From NCBI RefSeq assembly GCF_900111115.1, contig NZ_FOGD01000002.1, forward strand, positions 124,001 to 188,000: a stretch of 64,000 nt of DNA. The letters are read 5' to 3'. Of this stretch, positions 9,010 to 17,447 are shown one piece after another. The stretch's first letter is position 1; each line of letters starts with the position of its first letter. Under the pieces are notes generated by a model, which worked only from the letters and a program-made list of their open reading frames with translations, made no database searches and had not been told where the DNA came from. Made by a program: the position numbers and the translations under genes. The stretch is from Giesbergeria anulus (lineage in GTDB: Bacteria; Pseudomonadota; Gammaproteobacteria; Burkholderiales; Burkholderiaceae_C).

Positions 9010-9244
9010 AGCGCTCGCCCTCAAGCCAGCATCTCTGCGACGCTAACCCTGATGGGCACATGGTACCAACCGATACTTGGCTGTGTAAATGACCCTGCCC
9101 CCCGCAAAACAACTCTATCAGCAAGAAAAATAGCAGTTTTTCTGCAACCCTGTAAATTTCTCGAGCGCTAAGTTGAATATACGCTGTGAGTGGTTGTAAC
9201 CCACTGGTGGAGATTCCCAAGTCCACGTCACATCAGGAATTCGC

Positions 9245-10213
9245 ATGACACAGCCAACCCTCTTTATCCATCAGTTGATGGTACATATCCTAGAAGGCAA
9301 CCAAATTCCTAAGGTGCAGATCGAGCGCGTGGTTGGCCCGATACTAGGTTTCTTTTTGGCTGAGGTATTGACCACTACGCTGCAAAAAGATGAAGGGTTC
9401 AGCGGCCAGTACAGGATGCTTTGCCCGGAGTTCCCCTTGCTGAAACCGGTGGGGCTGCAGTCGAGCAATATCGACTGGCTACTCTACAACGAAACCCGAC
9501 AAGAACTGGTGTTTCTGGAGCTCAAAACTGCCAGTGGTAGCTTCTGTACAAAACAGGCAGCGACCTATCTGGAAAAGAGGTTGCAGGTGCTAGACCAAGG
9601 AGCGGGTTTCTTGGCAGAGGATTTGAAGAAAATCGAGAAAGCTTCCTTAGCAGCTGACAAGTACGCCTTTGTTCAAAAGATGTTGGCAGAGCGTTTCCCT
9701 GGTGGCCTAGAAGCCCTGAAGGCTTGTCGCAAAGCCCAAGTCATGTATCTGGTTCCAGCTACAGCCCTGCAACAAGAGGCATGCCACTTCAACCGCATGG
9801 ACAAGGTGCTGACATTTAGCGAATTGGCAGATCAAATCGATGACCCGTTTGCCTCAGAGTGGTACACCATCTGCCATGCACTACGCCAATTGGATGGCGG
9901 CAGCCAAGCGGCCCCAGAGAATTACCAAGCACATACTGATTTTGAGCAAATCAAGCGGTTGTGCCGTGATAAAGAGGCGCATATCATCGTCGGCTTTATG
10001 GGTGGTGAGCAGGCTTTGCAACAAGCCAACCTGACCTATTTGCGACAACGTACATACAAATGGGATCGGACAAACGGCGGTCATGGTTACAAACACCAAG
10101 CCAACTGGATTAATGGCGACCGCTTTTTAGAGGTAGTGAACCGCATTGAGGCAGACCTAGCAGCTTCCGAGCCTGCCACAAAAAGGCAGCCCCCTGATCT
10201 GCTGGGCATTTAG
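9245..10213 (+). CDS. PD-(D/E)XK nuclease-like protein, unknown role
   Basis: I do not recognise the family of this 322-residue protein. A plausible PD-(D/E)XK core is visible: a glutamate in an N-terminal helix (Glu40), then IDWLLYN with Asp77, a strand with LELK (Glu92, Lys94), and a following helix with Gln103. The rest is mixed helix and strand with no membrane segment. AGGAAT lies seven bases before ATG 9245. The GC content is visibly lower than in neighbouring ntrC and xth. It stands alone, convergent with xth and 235 bases after ntrC. It could be a restriction- or recombination-related nuclease, but no partner gene is nearby. Confidence 0.6.
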   Translation: MTQPTLFIHQLMVHILEGNQIPKVQIERVVGPILGFFLAEVLTTTLQKDEGFSGQYRMLCPEFPLLKPVGLQSSNIDWLLYNETRQELVFLELKTASGSFCTKQAATYLEKRLQVLDQGAGFLAEDLKKIEKASLAADKYAFVQKMLAERFPGGLEALKACRKAQVMYLVPATALQQEACHFNRMDKVLTFSELADQIDDPFASEWYTICHALRQLDGGSQAAPENYQAHTDFEQIKRLCRDKEAHIIVGFMGGEQALQQANLTYLRQRTYKWDRTNGGHGYKHQANWINGDRFLEVVNRIEADLAASEPATKRQPPDLLGI

Positions 10214-10229
10214 TACCGAGGTTTACGGC

Positions 10230-11009
10230 TCAATCGGCCAGCGTAACCACCACCGGGGCGTGGTCGCTGGGTTGCGGGTTTTTGCGGGGGGCTCGGTCAA
10301 TGGTGCAAGCAGTCGCGGCAGGGCGCAGCGCGTCACTCACCAAGATATGGTCAATGCGCAGCCCCCGGTTTTTTTGAAAGCCTAGCATTCGATAATCCCA
10401 CCAAGAGAAGCACTTGTCTGGCTGCTCAAACAGCCGAAAAGCATCGTGCAGGCCCAAACCCAGCAGGGCTTGAAATTGCGCCCGCTCCTCCTCGGTGTGG
10501 TGGATGCTGCCGCGCAAGCCTTCCGGATCGTACGAATCTCGGTCTTCGGGGGCGATATTGAAGTCACCCAACACCACCAGTCGGGGGTGGCTGACCAGTT
10601 CGGCCTTAACCCAAGCGCGCAGAGCGTCGAGCCAGCGCAGCTTGTAGGCAAACTTGTCGCTGCCCGGTGCCTGCCCATTGACAAAATAGCCATTGATGAG
10701 GCGCAGCGGCCCCTGCGGGGTATCGAGGGTGGCAGCAATAGTGCGCGCCTGCTCATCGGCAAAACCGGGAATGTTGCGCACCACATCGCGCACTGGCTGG
10801 CGCGTGAGCCACGCCACACCGTTGTAGGTTTTTTGGCCGTGGGCCACGGCGTGGTAGCCCGCTGCTTGCAGGGCCATAAAGGGGAACTTGTCTTCTACCA
10901 GCTTGAGTTCTTGCAAACCTAGGGCATCGACGGGGTTGGCGGCCAGCCAGTCCAACACTTGCGGCAAGCGCACGGAGAGGGAGTTGACGTTCCAAGTGGC
11001 AATTTGCAT
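10230..11009 (-). CDS. xth: Exodeoxyribonuclease III family protein
   Basis: This 259-residue endonuclease/exonuclease/phosphatase-fold enzyme cuts DNA at abasic sites and acts as a 3'-5' exonuclease in base excision repair. Visible motifs are the start MQIATWNVNSLSVRL, metal-binding LQELK, GDFNIAPEDRDSYDPE and the catalytic end GLRIDHIL...SDHAPVVV. ATG 11009 gives the exact family N-terminus; a longer open frame upstream is not conserved. It is divergent from serB with 57 bases between the start codons. Confidence 0.93.
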   Translation of the reverse strand: MQIATWNVNSLSVRLPQVLDWLAANPVDALGLQELKLVEDKFPFMALQAAGYHAVAHGQKTYNGVAWLTRQPVRDVVRNIPGFADEQARTIAATLDTPQGPLRLINGYFVNGQAPGSDKFAYKLRWLDALRAWVKAELVSHPRLVVLGDFNIAPEDRDSYDPEGLRGSIHHTEEERAQFQALLGLGLHDAFRLFEQPDKCFSWWDYRMLGFQKNRGLRIDHILVSDALRPAATACTIDRAPRKNPQPSDHAPVVVTLAD

Positions 11010-11066
11010 AAGTCCTACAATTTCTCTGATACCAAAAGCGCAAATATTGGATTTTGACTGACACCG

Positions 11067-11783
11067 ATGACCACCACCGCTACTGAACTTTCCCCCGGCC
11101 TTGTTGTACAACACATTACCAGCCCCTTACGCCTGCAAGACTTCAAGCTGATCGCGTTCGATATGGACTCGACGCTTATCAACATTGAGTGCATTGACGA
11201 AATTGCCGATGCCGCCGGGCGCAAGGCCGAAGTGGCCGCCATCACCGAAGCAGCGATGCAGGGCATCATTACCGACTTCAAAGACAGCCTGCGCCGCCGT
11301 TTGGCATTGCTCAAGGGCGTGCCCGTATCCCATTTAGAAGCCGTGTTCACTGAGCGCTTGCGCTTTAACCCCGGCGCACAAGAGCTGATGGCTGCTGCCC
11401 GTGCTGCTGGACTCAAAACCCTGCTGGTTTCGGGTGGTTTTACCTTTTTTGCCGACCGGGTGAAGGCCGGTCTGGGCATGGACTTTGCCCGCGCCAACCA
11501 GTTAGAAATTGAAGACGGCCACCTGACAGGCCGCCTGATCGAGCAATGCTGGGGCGATATTTGCGATGGTGCAGAAAAGCGCCGTACCCTGCTAGAAGTA
11601 GCATCTCTGATGGGCATTGCGCCCAGCCAAGCCATTGCCGTGGGCGATGGGGCCAACGATCTGCCCATGATGGGCGCAGCGGGGCTGTCGGTGGCCTACC
11701 ATGCCAAACCAGCCGTGCGCGCCCAAGCCAAGGTAGCCATCAACAGTGGCGGCTTAGATCGCCTGCTGGAAATACTGCGCTAA
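11067..11783 (+). CDS. serB: Phosphoserine phosphatase SerB
   Basis: This 238-residue HAD-superfamily enzyme removes phosphate from phosphoserine in the last step of serine synthesis. Motif I FDMDST carries the nucleophile Asp32 and acid Asp34, motif II is LLVSGGFTFF, and motif III is VGDGANDLPMM. No N-terminal ACT extension is present, as in many proteobacterial SerB proteins. The truncated globin gene starts 13 bases after its stop, so the two are likely cotranscribed. Confidence 0.95.
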   Translation: MTTTATELSPGLVVQHITSPLRLQDFKLIAFDMDSTLINIECIDEIADAAGRKAEVAAITEAAMQGIITDFKDSLRRRLALLKGVPVSHLEAVFTERLRFNPGAQELMAAARAAGLKTLLVSGGFTFFADRVKAGLGMDFARANQLEIEDGHLTGRLIEQCWGDICDGAEKRRTLLEVASLMGIAPSQAIAVGDGANDLPMMGAAGLSVAYHAKPAVRAQAKVAINSGGLDRLLEILR

Positions 11784-11796
11784 AGGCGGCCACTCG

Positions 11797-12258
11797 ATGC
11801 CAGAGCCAACCACGCAACACCTGAACACCGAGAGCATCACCAGCTTGGTGCATGATTTTTATACTGATGTGCGCGCCGACCCGGTGCTAGGCCCGGTGTT
11901 TGAGCAAGCACTGCATGAACGTTGGGAGCCACACTTGCAACGCATGGTGGATTTTTGGAGCACGATTGCTTTGGGCGACAAACGCTACAGCGGCAACGTG
12001 TTTGCCAAACACATGGCACTGAGCGGCATTGCACCAGAGCATTTTGCTGCTTGGGTGCGCTTGTGGGGTCAGCACACTGAACGGCTGTTTTCCCCCGACG
12101 TAGCCCATGAATTGCAAAGCGTAGCCCACGGCATTGCGCGCAACCTGTATCTGGGCTACTTTGGCACTCGCCCGGTGTTTAGCACCGACCCGCCTGAAGA
12201 CCCGCACGCCCTGCCCATTCTGCACGGAACTTCAAACGCACCGGGCAGTCCTATATAG
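11797..12258 (+). CDS. Group III truncated hemoglobin
   Basis: This 153-residue heme protein belongs to the group III (P) truncated globins. It shows the N-terminal VHDFYTDVRADPVLGPVF, then HLQRMVDFWSTIALG and the FAKHMAL-G segment around the heme pocket. Such proteins bind oxygen and are thought to act in redox or NO chemistry rather than transport. Its gene follows serB closely, and the stop codon sits inside a perfect 20-bp palindrome. The physiological role here is not shown by the sequence. Confidence 0.88.
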   Translation: MPEPTTQHLNTESITSLVHDFYTDVRADPVLGPVFEQALHERWEPHLQRMVDFWSTIALGDKRYSGNVFAKHMALSGIAPEHFAAWVRLWGQHTERLFSPDVAHELQSVAHGIARNLYLGYFGTRPVFSTDPPEDPHALPILHGTSNAPGSPI

Positions 12259-12264
12259 GACTGC
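12245..12264. repeat. Perfect 20-bp palindrome spanning the globin stop
   Basis: GCAGTCCTATATAGGACTGC reads identically on both strands and contains the TAG stop of the globin gene. No T tract follows, so it is not a standard terminator. It lies 30 bases before the next start codon and could be a protein-binding site or an mRNA hairpin. Confidence 0.6.
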
Positions 12265-12293
12265 GACACCGCACCCTCACGGAGACTGTTTTT

Positions 12294-12788
12294 ATGCTTG
12301 CCCCTTCCCTGCGCGCCACGGCCACCGTTCTCACCCTGACCACTGCGGCCATGCTCATGCCCTCACTGGCCCATGCCAAACTTTTTGGCCGGAGTAAGCC
12401 TGCACCCACCGCCCCTACTGCGCGCATTGGCAGTAACGCCACGCCCCCCACGGCACCAACGCCCCCGGTGGCACCGGCCAGCCCAGCGTTGCCTGCTGCG
12501 GCTGCGGCCCCCGCCGCAGGTGGCTCAGGCATGATGGGCACCTTGGGCGCAGCGGCAGTGGGTGCCGTAGCTGGCTCTTTGGCAGGCAACGCCATCGCCA
12601 GCGCTATGACGCCCGACGCCAAGGCCAAAGAGGCCGAGGCAGCTGCGGCCAAAGCCAAAGCTGCCGAAGCCGCCGAAAAAGAAGCCCAAGAGCTGCAAAA
12701 AAAGGCCGATGAGGCCAAAAAGAAGGCTGAAGCGGCCCGCGCTGCTGCTGCCGCCCCAGCAACCCCAGCCGCTACCCCCGCTAAGTAA
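12294..12788 (+). CDS. Secreted alanine/proline-rich protein with glycine zipper
   Basis: The 164-residue protein has a Sec signal peptide (cleavage likely after SLAHA near residue 25), a proline/alanine/threonine-rich linker, a glycine-zipper-like stretch (GTLGAAAVGAVAGSLAGN, residues about 83-100) and a strongly charged Lys/Glu/Ala coiled coil to the end. Glycine zippers of this kind often associate with membranes. No catalytic motif is visible. It is convergent with the NYN-domain gene, whose stop is nine bases away. The family was not recognised. Confidence 0.72.
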   Translation: MLAPSLRATATVLTLTTAAMLMPSLAHAKLFGRSKPAPTAPTARIGSNATPPTAPTPPVAPASPALPAAAAAPAAGGSGMMGTLGAAAVGAVAGSLAGNAIASAMTPDAKAKEAEAAAAKAKAAEAAEKEAQELQKKADEAKKKAEAARAAAAAPATPAATPAK

Positions 12789-12797
12789 GCCAGCCGC

Positions 12798-14606
12798 TCA
12801 GGCGCGGGGACGCAACCACCACAGTAGTTCTGCTGGGGCGAGCACCCAAGCCCCAGCATGCTCCGCTTGCGTGGCTTGGGCCTGGTCTTGCGTGACCAAC
12901 AGCCGCAATTGGGCAGGAACGGCCACCTGCAAATGGTGCAGATGGGCCAAGATGCGCGCATCGGCCCGGTCACTGCCTTGGCCGCCAGAAAAATGCACAC
13001 GCAGATTGGCCGCCCGTGTACTCTCCGAAAGCACGGGGCCATCAAACCATAAATCAATATGCAGCGTTGGGTAGCGCTGTGCCACCGCCAATAACAGGCG
13101 CGTGAGCTGCTCACGCGCTGGGGCACCGGGTTGGCCCTGCTCGTACCACGGCCTAAAGTTAGCCACTTGGGTATAGAGCACATTGTGACCATCCACCAGC
13201 AAGCTGGCATTGTGGCCTTGGGCCAGTGCTGTTTGCAAGGCGCGCAGGGGCAACACGCGCCACCAGTCCGAATAGTGCTCGCCACTGGGGGCCATGCTGA
13301 CCTGTGCATAGAGCCGCACACTGGCCTGATCGACCAAGGCATAGGCCTGCGCTAAAGCTGGCCCCTGCAACCAACCCAAAGTAGCGCTGGCTTGCAAAGC
13401 TTGGCGTACGTCGGCCACACCATCCAGCGTTTGCTGCGCAGCCAAAGTTTGTTCGATTTGCGCCAGCAAAGGGTGCGTTGGTGCAGACGTCACCGCCGGT
13501 GCCGGGTCTTGCAAGCGCTGCTCTATTTGCTCGATACGGGCCTGTAGGCGCTGGGCCAAAGGCCATAACTCAGGCAAGGGACGCAGGGCATCATGGCGGG
13601 CCTGCTCCAAACGGGCATGGGCCTCATGGCAGGCTTGCAACTCGGTGCGCAACTGCGAACGCAAACCATGCAAACGGTCGTGGGCAGCCTGACGCTGCAA
13701 CAGCGCGTCGGCCTGTTGCAATAGGCTGTGATGGGAGCCAGACAAAGCGGCTACCTCATCGGCCAAGGCTTCGGCAGGGCGCAGCCAAGGCAACAAGCGC
13801 TCATCCAGCAGCGCCGTGACGCGCTGGGTGACGCGCGCTTCCCATTGGGTTTGCAGCGCGGTGTGCTCTGCTTTGGCTGTAGCAGCCAGTGCTTTGGCAT
13901 CGTCCCAGCCATGCAGGGCGGCAGCCAAATCCAGCGCCTGCTGCTGGTGCTGGCCGCTCAAGGCGTTGAGTTCACGGCGCAGGCGTTTGACCTCTTTATC
14001 CTTCTCACGCAGGGCCTGCACCAACCGCTGCTCATTGGCGGTGCGGTGGGTGCCAGCCATCGGCGTTGGGGGATCAGCAACAGTGGTAGGCACAGCGGCC
14101 TGCGTGGACAGGGTGTGCAAGTGCGCCCACAGCGGGGCACACTCGGCATGCAAGCCTTGCGCCGCTGCCTGTAGCGCCTCCGGGGCCGGTGCCTCATGGG
14201 GTGCTTGGCCCGGTGGCTGCTCTAGCCATTGCACTGCCAGATGGCGCACGGCTTCGCGCTCGTCCAAATACAAGGCGGCCACCAGCGCCAGCGTGCCAAA
14301 ATAATGGCACAGCGGCGCTGCCCAGCGCTCCAAGGCCTGCTGCGACAACACCGACACCCATCCATCGGCCAACGTGGTCTGGCGCAGTAAAGCTCGGTAA
14401 GCAGGGGGCAATTCTGCCAACAGCCCCAACTGATGCTGGATACGGGTGCAGGCCACCTTGATATCCACCTTGCCCACGCGGTAACCGGCACCCAGCTCCT
14501 TGTGCTGGCCCACCAGCTTTTGGATGGCCGCAGGCGTGGCGTGCGCAATGGATTGCTTCCACGCCTGCAACACCAAGGCAGGAACGGGTTGATCGTCGAT
14601 GTTCAT
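12798..14606 (-). CDS. Coiled-coil protein with C-terminal NYN/PIN-like domain
   Basis: This 602-residue protein has a helical N-terminal half with coiled coils (strongest around residues 195-240 and again around 290-360). A C-terminal domain starting near residue 467 resembles the NYN/YacP (Rae1-like) ribonuclease fold: LLVDGHNVLY (Asp471), LWFDGP, GSDRADARI (Asp546 and Asp549) and LLVTQD. These acidic residues match a PIN-type metal site. A role in RNA cleavage is inferred, with the coiled coil giving oligomerisation or target binding. It lies just downstream of yciH, a translation-factor homologue, on the same strand. Confidence 0.68.
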   Translation of the reverse strand: MNIDDQPVPALVLQAWKQSIAHATPAAIQKLVGQHKELGAGYRVGKVDIKVACTRIQHQLGLLAELPPAYRALLRQTTLADGWVSVLSQQALERWAAPLCHYFGTLALVAALYLDEREAVRHLAVQWLEQPPGQAPHEAPAPEALQAAAQGLHAECAPLWAHLHTLSTQAAVPTTVADPPTPMAGTHRTANEQRLVQALREKDKEVKRLRRELNALSGQHQQQALDLAAALHGWDDAKALAATAKAEHTALQTQWEARVTQRVTALLDERLLPWLRPAEALADEVAALSGSHHSLLQQADALLQRQAAHDRLHGLRSQLRTELQACHEAHARLEQARHDALRPLPELWPLAQRLQARIEQIEQRLQDPAPAVTSAPTHPLLAQIEQTLAAQQTLDGVADVRQALQASATLGWLQGPALAQAYALVDQASVRLYAQVSMAPSGEHYSDWWRVLPLRALQTALAQGHNASLLVDGHNVLYTQVANFRPWYEQGQPGAPAREQLTRLLLAVAQRYPTLHIDLWFDGPVLSESTRAANLRVHFSGGQGSDRADARILAHLHHLQVAVPAQLRLLVTQDQAQATQAEHAGAWVLAPAELLWWLRPRA

Positions 14607-14624
14607 GGGCAGGTTGGTGGGGTA

Positions 14625-14984
14625 TTAACCACCTGCACGCTTCACGGTATAGCCCTGTTTTTTCAGGGCCTCCATGACACGCTCGATATGGTCGCCTTGC
14701 ACCTCAATCACACCGTCTTTGACGGTGCCGCCGGTGCCACAGGCGGCTTTAAGCTGTTTGCCCAGTTGTGCCAGCGCTGCTGCATCCAGCAGCACGCACT
14801 TAACCAGCGTAACCGCCTTGCCGCCGCGCCCTTTGGTCTCCCGCGAGACACGCACAATGCCGTCGCCTTGGGGCACCGTAGCCGCTTTGCACACGCACTG
14901 CGCTTGCGGCTGGCGGCAATCGGGGCACATACGGCCATGATCGGTGGAATACACCAGCCCACCTAAACTCGCCAACCCCTTCAT
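14625..14984 (-). CDS. yciH: SUI1/eIF1-like translation factor YciH
   Basis: The 119-residue protein belongs to the SUI1 family, homologous to eukaryotic eIF1, and in bacteria influences start-site fidelity. It has an N-terminal zinc-ribbon-like segment (MCPDCRQPQAQCVC) and the SUI1 core (GKAVTLVKC, AACGTGGTVKDGVIEVQGDH). The start ATG 14984 overlaps the TGA of the upstream small membrane protein gene, showing translational coupling; a longer frame upstream merely reads through that gene. Confidence 0.9.
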   Translation of the reverse strand: MKGLASLGGLVYSTDHGRMCPDCRQPQAQCVCKAATVPQGDGIVRVSRETKGRGGKAVTLVKCVLLDAAALAQLGKQLKAACGTGGTVKDGVIEVQGDHIERVMEALKKQGYTVKRAGG

Positions 14985-15157
14985 TTGCGGTTGCGGCCAT
15001 CCGGCGCAAAAAACAGCATGACGCCCACCACAATCAAAATCAAAGGCCACCACACCCGGAACAGTTGAAATAGGCTGATATCAATCAGCTGTAGGTTGTT
15101 GAGCAGAAAAAAGCTGCCCAGCAGCACCAGCACCACGGCGGCAAAGTTGCCCTTCAT
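14981..15157 (-). CDS. Small LiaF/DUF5668-like membrane protein
   Basis: This 58-residue protein begins MKGNFAAVVLVLLGSFFLL and ends PDGRNRK. It has two predicted membrane helices (residues 5-20 and 36-52) joined by NNLQLIDISLFQLFRVWWP, which matches the LiaI/LiaF-like transmembrane region (DUF5668). AAGGA stands eight bases before the ATG. Its TGA overlaps the yciH ATG. Function is unknown; family members are linked to envelope stress sensing in other bacteria. Confidence 0.8.
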   Translation of the reverse strand: MKGNFAAVVLVLLGSFFLLNNLQLIDISLFQLFRVWWPLILIVVGVMLFFAPDGRNRK

Positions 15158-15256
15158 AAAATTTCCTTTTTTTGCATCGTCGGTTGAACTTCTGCCATCG
15201 TAGCGTGAGCGTGGCCGTATGGCCGCGCTGGCACACTGGCCCGCCCACCCCAGTCT

Positions 15257-15709
15257 TTACTTATGCCCCAGCATATGAAAATTGAGCAGCCGGGTGGCCA
15301 TCACGGTTTCGACAAAAAACAGCACCAGCGCCAGCAAAAACGACACCACGCCCGTCAAAAAGCTGCCCAGCGCCCAACTGTGGCCCCGAAAATTGGTGGT
15401 CTCGCCCAAAAACAGCAACACAATGGTCAAGCCGATCAGAAAACCGCACAAGGTCAGCAAACCAATGCAGCCGTTGGCCATGCGCCCTCGCGTACGCAAA
15501 TAGCCCAGCTCCAGCAAGGCCCGTTGCAAAAATTCAGATTCAACGCTTTGGCGGGCGCGCTCTTCTACCACTCGGGCGCGGTCAATGATGCGCGCCAGCC
15601 GTCCGGCCACGGCACCAATCATGCCCGCGACGGCAGTAAGCAAAAACACCGGTGCCACCGAGAGTTGGATGCTGTGGGTGATGGTGGAAGAATCAATAGA
15701 CAAAGGCAT
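15257..15709 (-). CDS. DUF2721 membrane protein
   Basis: This is a 150-residue membrane protein. A first hydrophobic segment (QLSVAPVFLLTAVAGMIGAVAGRLARIIDR) is followed by a charged helical region, then two long membrane helices (residues about 87-110 and 118-142). The arrangement and the RLARIIDRAR motif match DUF2721. ATG 15709 is chosen; a GTG five codons earlier (15724) is possible, and neither has a good ribosome site. It stands alone, divergent from rhlE. No function is known for the family. Confidence 0.8.
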   Translation of the reverse strand: MPLSIDSSTITHSIQLSVAPVFLLTAVAGMIGAVAGRLARIIDRARVVEERARQSVESEFLQRALLELGYLRTRGRMANGCIGLLTLCGFLIGLTIVLLFLGETTNFRGHSWALGSFLTGVVSFLLALVLFFVETVMATRLLNFHMLGHK

Positions 15710-15841
15710 GGCACAAACTTTCACAGGCTAGGCAGCTAAGCGCACTCAGCAGCAATTATCAGGCCACACACCGCCATAGCGCACAATGCCCCCTTGCCGG
15801 GCTATCGCCCCTCTGTTCAGTCTCCTAGCGCCTATCCAACC

Positions 15842-17116
15842 ATGCCTTTTGCCTCTCTTGGCCTCTCTCCCGCTCTGGCCCATGCTGCCAGCGCGCTGGG
15901 CTTTACCGTGCCCACCCCCATCCAAACACAGGCCATTCCGGCTATTTTGCAAGGCGCTGATGTCTGGGCCAGCGCCCGCACCGGCTCGGGCAAAACCGCC
16001 GCCTTTGCCCTGCCTGCACTGCAACAGCACCAAAACCTGCTGCTGGCGCGCCATTCTGGTGGCGGTGCGCGCCGGGTGCATACCTTGGTGGTAGTGCCCA
16101 CCCGCGAACTGGCTGCCCAAGTGGGCGAGGTGCTGCGCAGCTTGGGCCAACCGTTATCGCAACCGCCCAAAGTGGTGGTGGCGTTTGGTGGCGTCTCGAT
16201 CAATCCGCAGATGATGGCTTTGCGCGGCGGTGCCGACATCGTTGTGGCCACACCGGGGCGGCTGCTCGATTTGGTCGATCAGCGGGCGCTGCGCCTGTCT
16301 GCCGTGCAACTGCTGGTGCTCGATGAGGCCGACCGCCTGCTGGATTTAGGCTTTAGCGAAGAACTGAACCGCGTACTCGCACTGCTGCCCGCACAGCGGC
16401 AAACGCTGTTGTTTTCCGCCACCTTCCCTGACAGCGTACAAGCCCTAGCGCAGAGCCTGTTGCGCTCACCCGTACGTATCGAAGTCGCTGCCAGCGAGGA
16501 CGAGACCCACGCCGACGCCACCATTTTGCAACGCGCCTTGGCCGTAGACGACAAACGCCGCACCCAGCTTTTGCTCAAACTGATTAAGGATGAAGGCTGG
16601 GATCGGGTGCTGGTGTTTGTCGCCACTAAATACACCGCCGAGCATGTGGCAGAAAAGCTCTACCGCGCTAAGGTATTTGCCACGCCCTTTCATGGCGATT
16701 TGAGCCAAGGGGCACGCACACAGGTGCTCGATGAGTTCAAGGCCAACCGCTGGCAGGTGGTGGTCACTACCGACTTGGCCGCCCGTGGCATCGACATTGC
16801 GCAACTGCCCGTGGTGGTCAATTACGACTTGCCGCGTTCTACCGAAGATTACACCCACCGCATTGGCCGCACTGGCCGAGCCGGTGAAAGCGGCTTGGCC
16901 GTGACGTTTGTCACTCCGGCCAGCCAAGCGCATTGGCAACTGATCGAAAAACGCCAGCACTTGAGCCTGCCGCTAGAGCACATTGCTGGCTTTGAACCGA
17001 CGGAGGTGGCTCCGGCACCATCGCCCAGCAATGGTGGTATCAAGGGCAAACGCCCTAGCAAAAAAGACAAACTGCGCGCTGCACAAGCTGCCAGTGCTCA
17101 GTCCTCGCCCAAATAG
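15842..17116 (+). CDS. rhlE: DEAD-box RNA helicase, RhlE type
   Basis: The 424-residue ATP-dependent RNA helicase contains all core motifs: Q-motif PTPIQTQAIP, Walker A SARTGSGKT, PTREL, DEAD in LDEADRLLDLGF, SAT, and HRIGRTGRAGE. The C-terminal tail is short and basic (KGKRPSKKDKLRAAQ), typical of RhlE-like proteins active in rRNA maturation or mRNA decay. ATG 15842 fits the family start; the TTG 16 codons earlier does not. The last 19 bases overlap the convergent DUF6172 gene. Confidence 0.92.
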   Translation: MPFASLGLSPALAHAASALGFTVPTPIQTQAIPAILQGADVWASARTGSGKTAAFALPALQQHQNLLLARHSGGGARRVHTLVVVPTRELAAQVGEVLRSLGQPLSQPPKVVVAFGGVSINPQMMALRGGADIVVATPGRLLDLVDQRALRLSAVQLLVLDEADRLLDLGFSEELNRVLALLPAQRQTLLFSATFPDSVQALAQSLLRSPVRIEVAASEDETHADATILQRALAVDDKRRTQLLLKLIKDEGWDRVLVFVATKYTAEHVAEKLYRAKVFATPFHGDLSQGARTQVLDEFKANRWQVVVTTDLAARGIDIAQLPVVVNYDLPRSTEDYTHRIGRTGRAGESGLAVTFVTPASQAHWQLIEKRQHLSLPLEHIAGFEPTEVAPAPSPSNGGIKGKRPSKKDKLRAAQAASAQSSPK

Positions 17117-17436
17117 GGGGCAGCCAGCGGCGGCTCTACGGGGCCACGCACCGGCGGCGCTTGGCGCTTGCCGTGGCCGGCCAGAATTTCCAGATAAAAC
17201 TGGGTGCCGCCTTCTTTGGCCAAAGCATCGACCGCTGCGATGATCTCGCCCACGCCCACAGGGGTAGCGGCTTCTTTGCTGGGGCCAAATTGGCAGGCAA
17301 AGTCCCAATAGTCTGCGCCCTCAGGCAAGGGGCGGCTGCGTTCGCGCTTAAGGTATTTGCGAATCTCGTGCTTGGTGGCGTCAAGCAGCCGGTCGGGGTG
17401 CTTGCCTTCGATCTGAAGTTGGAATGTTTTGCGCAT
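17098..17436 (-). CDS. DUF6172 family protein
   Basis: This 112-residue protein starts MRKTFQLQIEGKHPDRLLDATKHEI-type sequence and carries RKYLKRERSRPLP and YWDFACQFG, the signature I associate with DUF6172, a small conserved family of proteobacteria with no known function. AAGGA is eight bases before ATG 17436. No membrane or signal sequence is seen. It follows the 251-residue gene with 11 bases between the neighbouring ends and may be expressed with it. Confidence 0.78.
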   Translation of the reverse strand: MRKTFQLQIEGKHPDRLLDATKHEIRKYLKRERSRPLPEGADYWDFACQFGPSKEAATPVGVGEIIAAVDALAKEGGTQFYLEILAGHGKRQAPPVRGPVEPPLAAPYLGED

Positions 17437-17447
17437 GGAGTTGTCCT

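Noticed and set aside
9010-9244. Small gene between ntrC and the nuclease-like gene
   Set aside because: No frame in this interval had a ribosome site and protein-like composition; it is left as noncoding.
12251-13342. 363-residue minus-strand frame
   Set aside because: It is an antisense reading of the glycine-zipper protein and a second frame of the NYN gene; its low-complexity alanine sequence mirrors the real codons.
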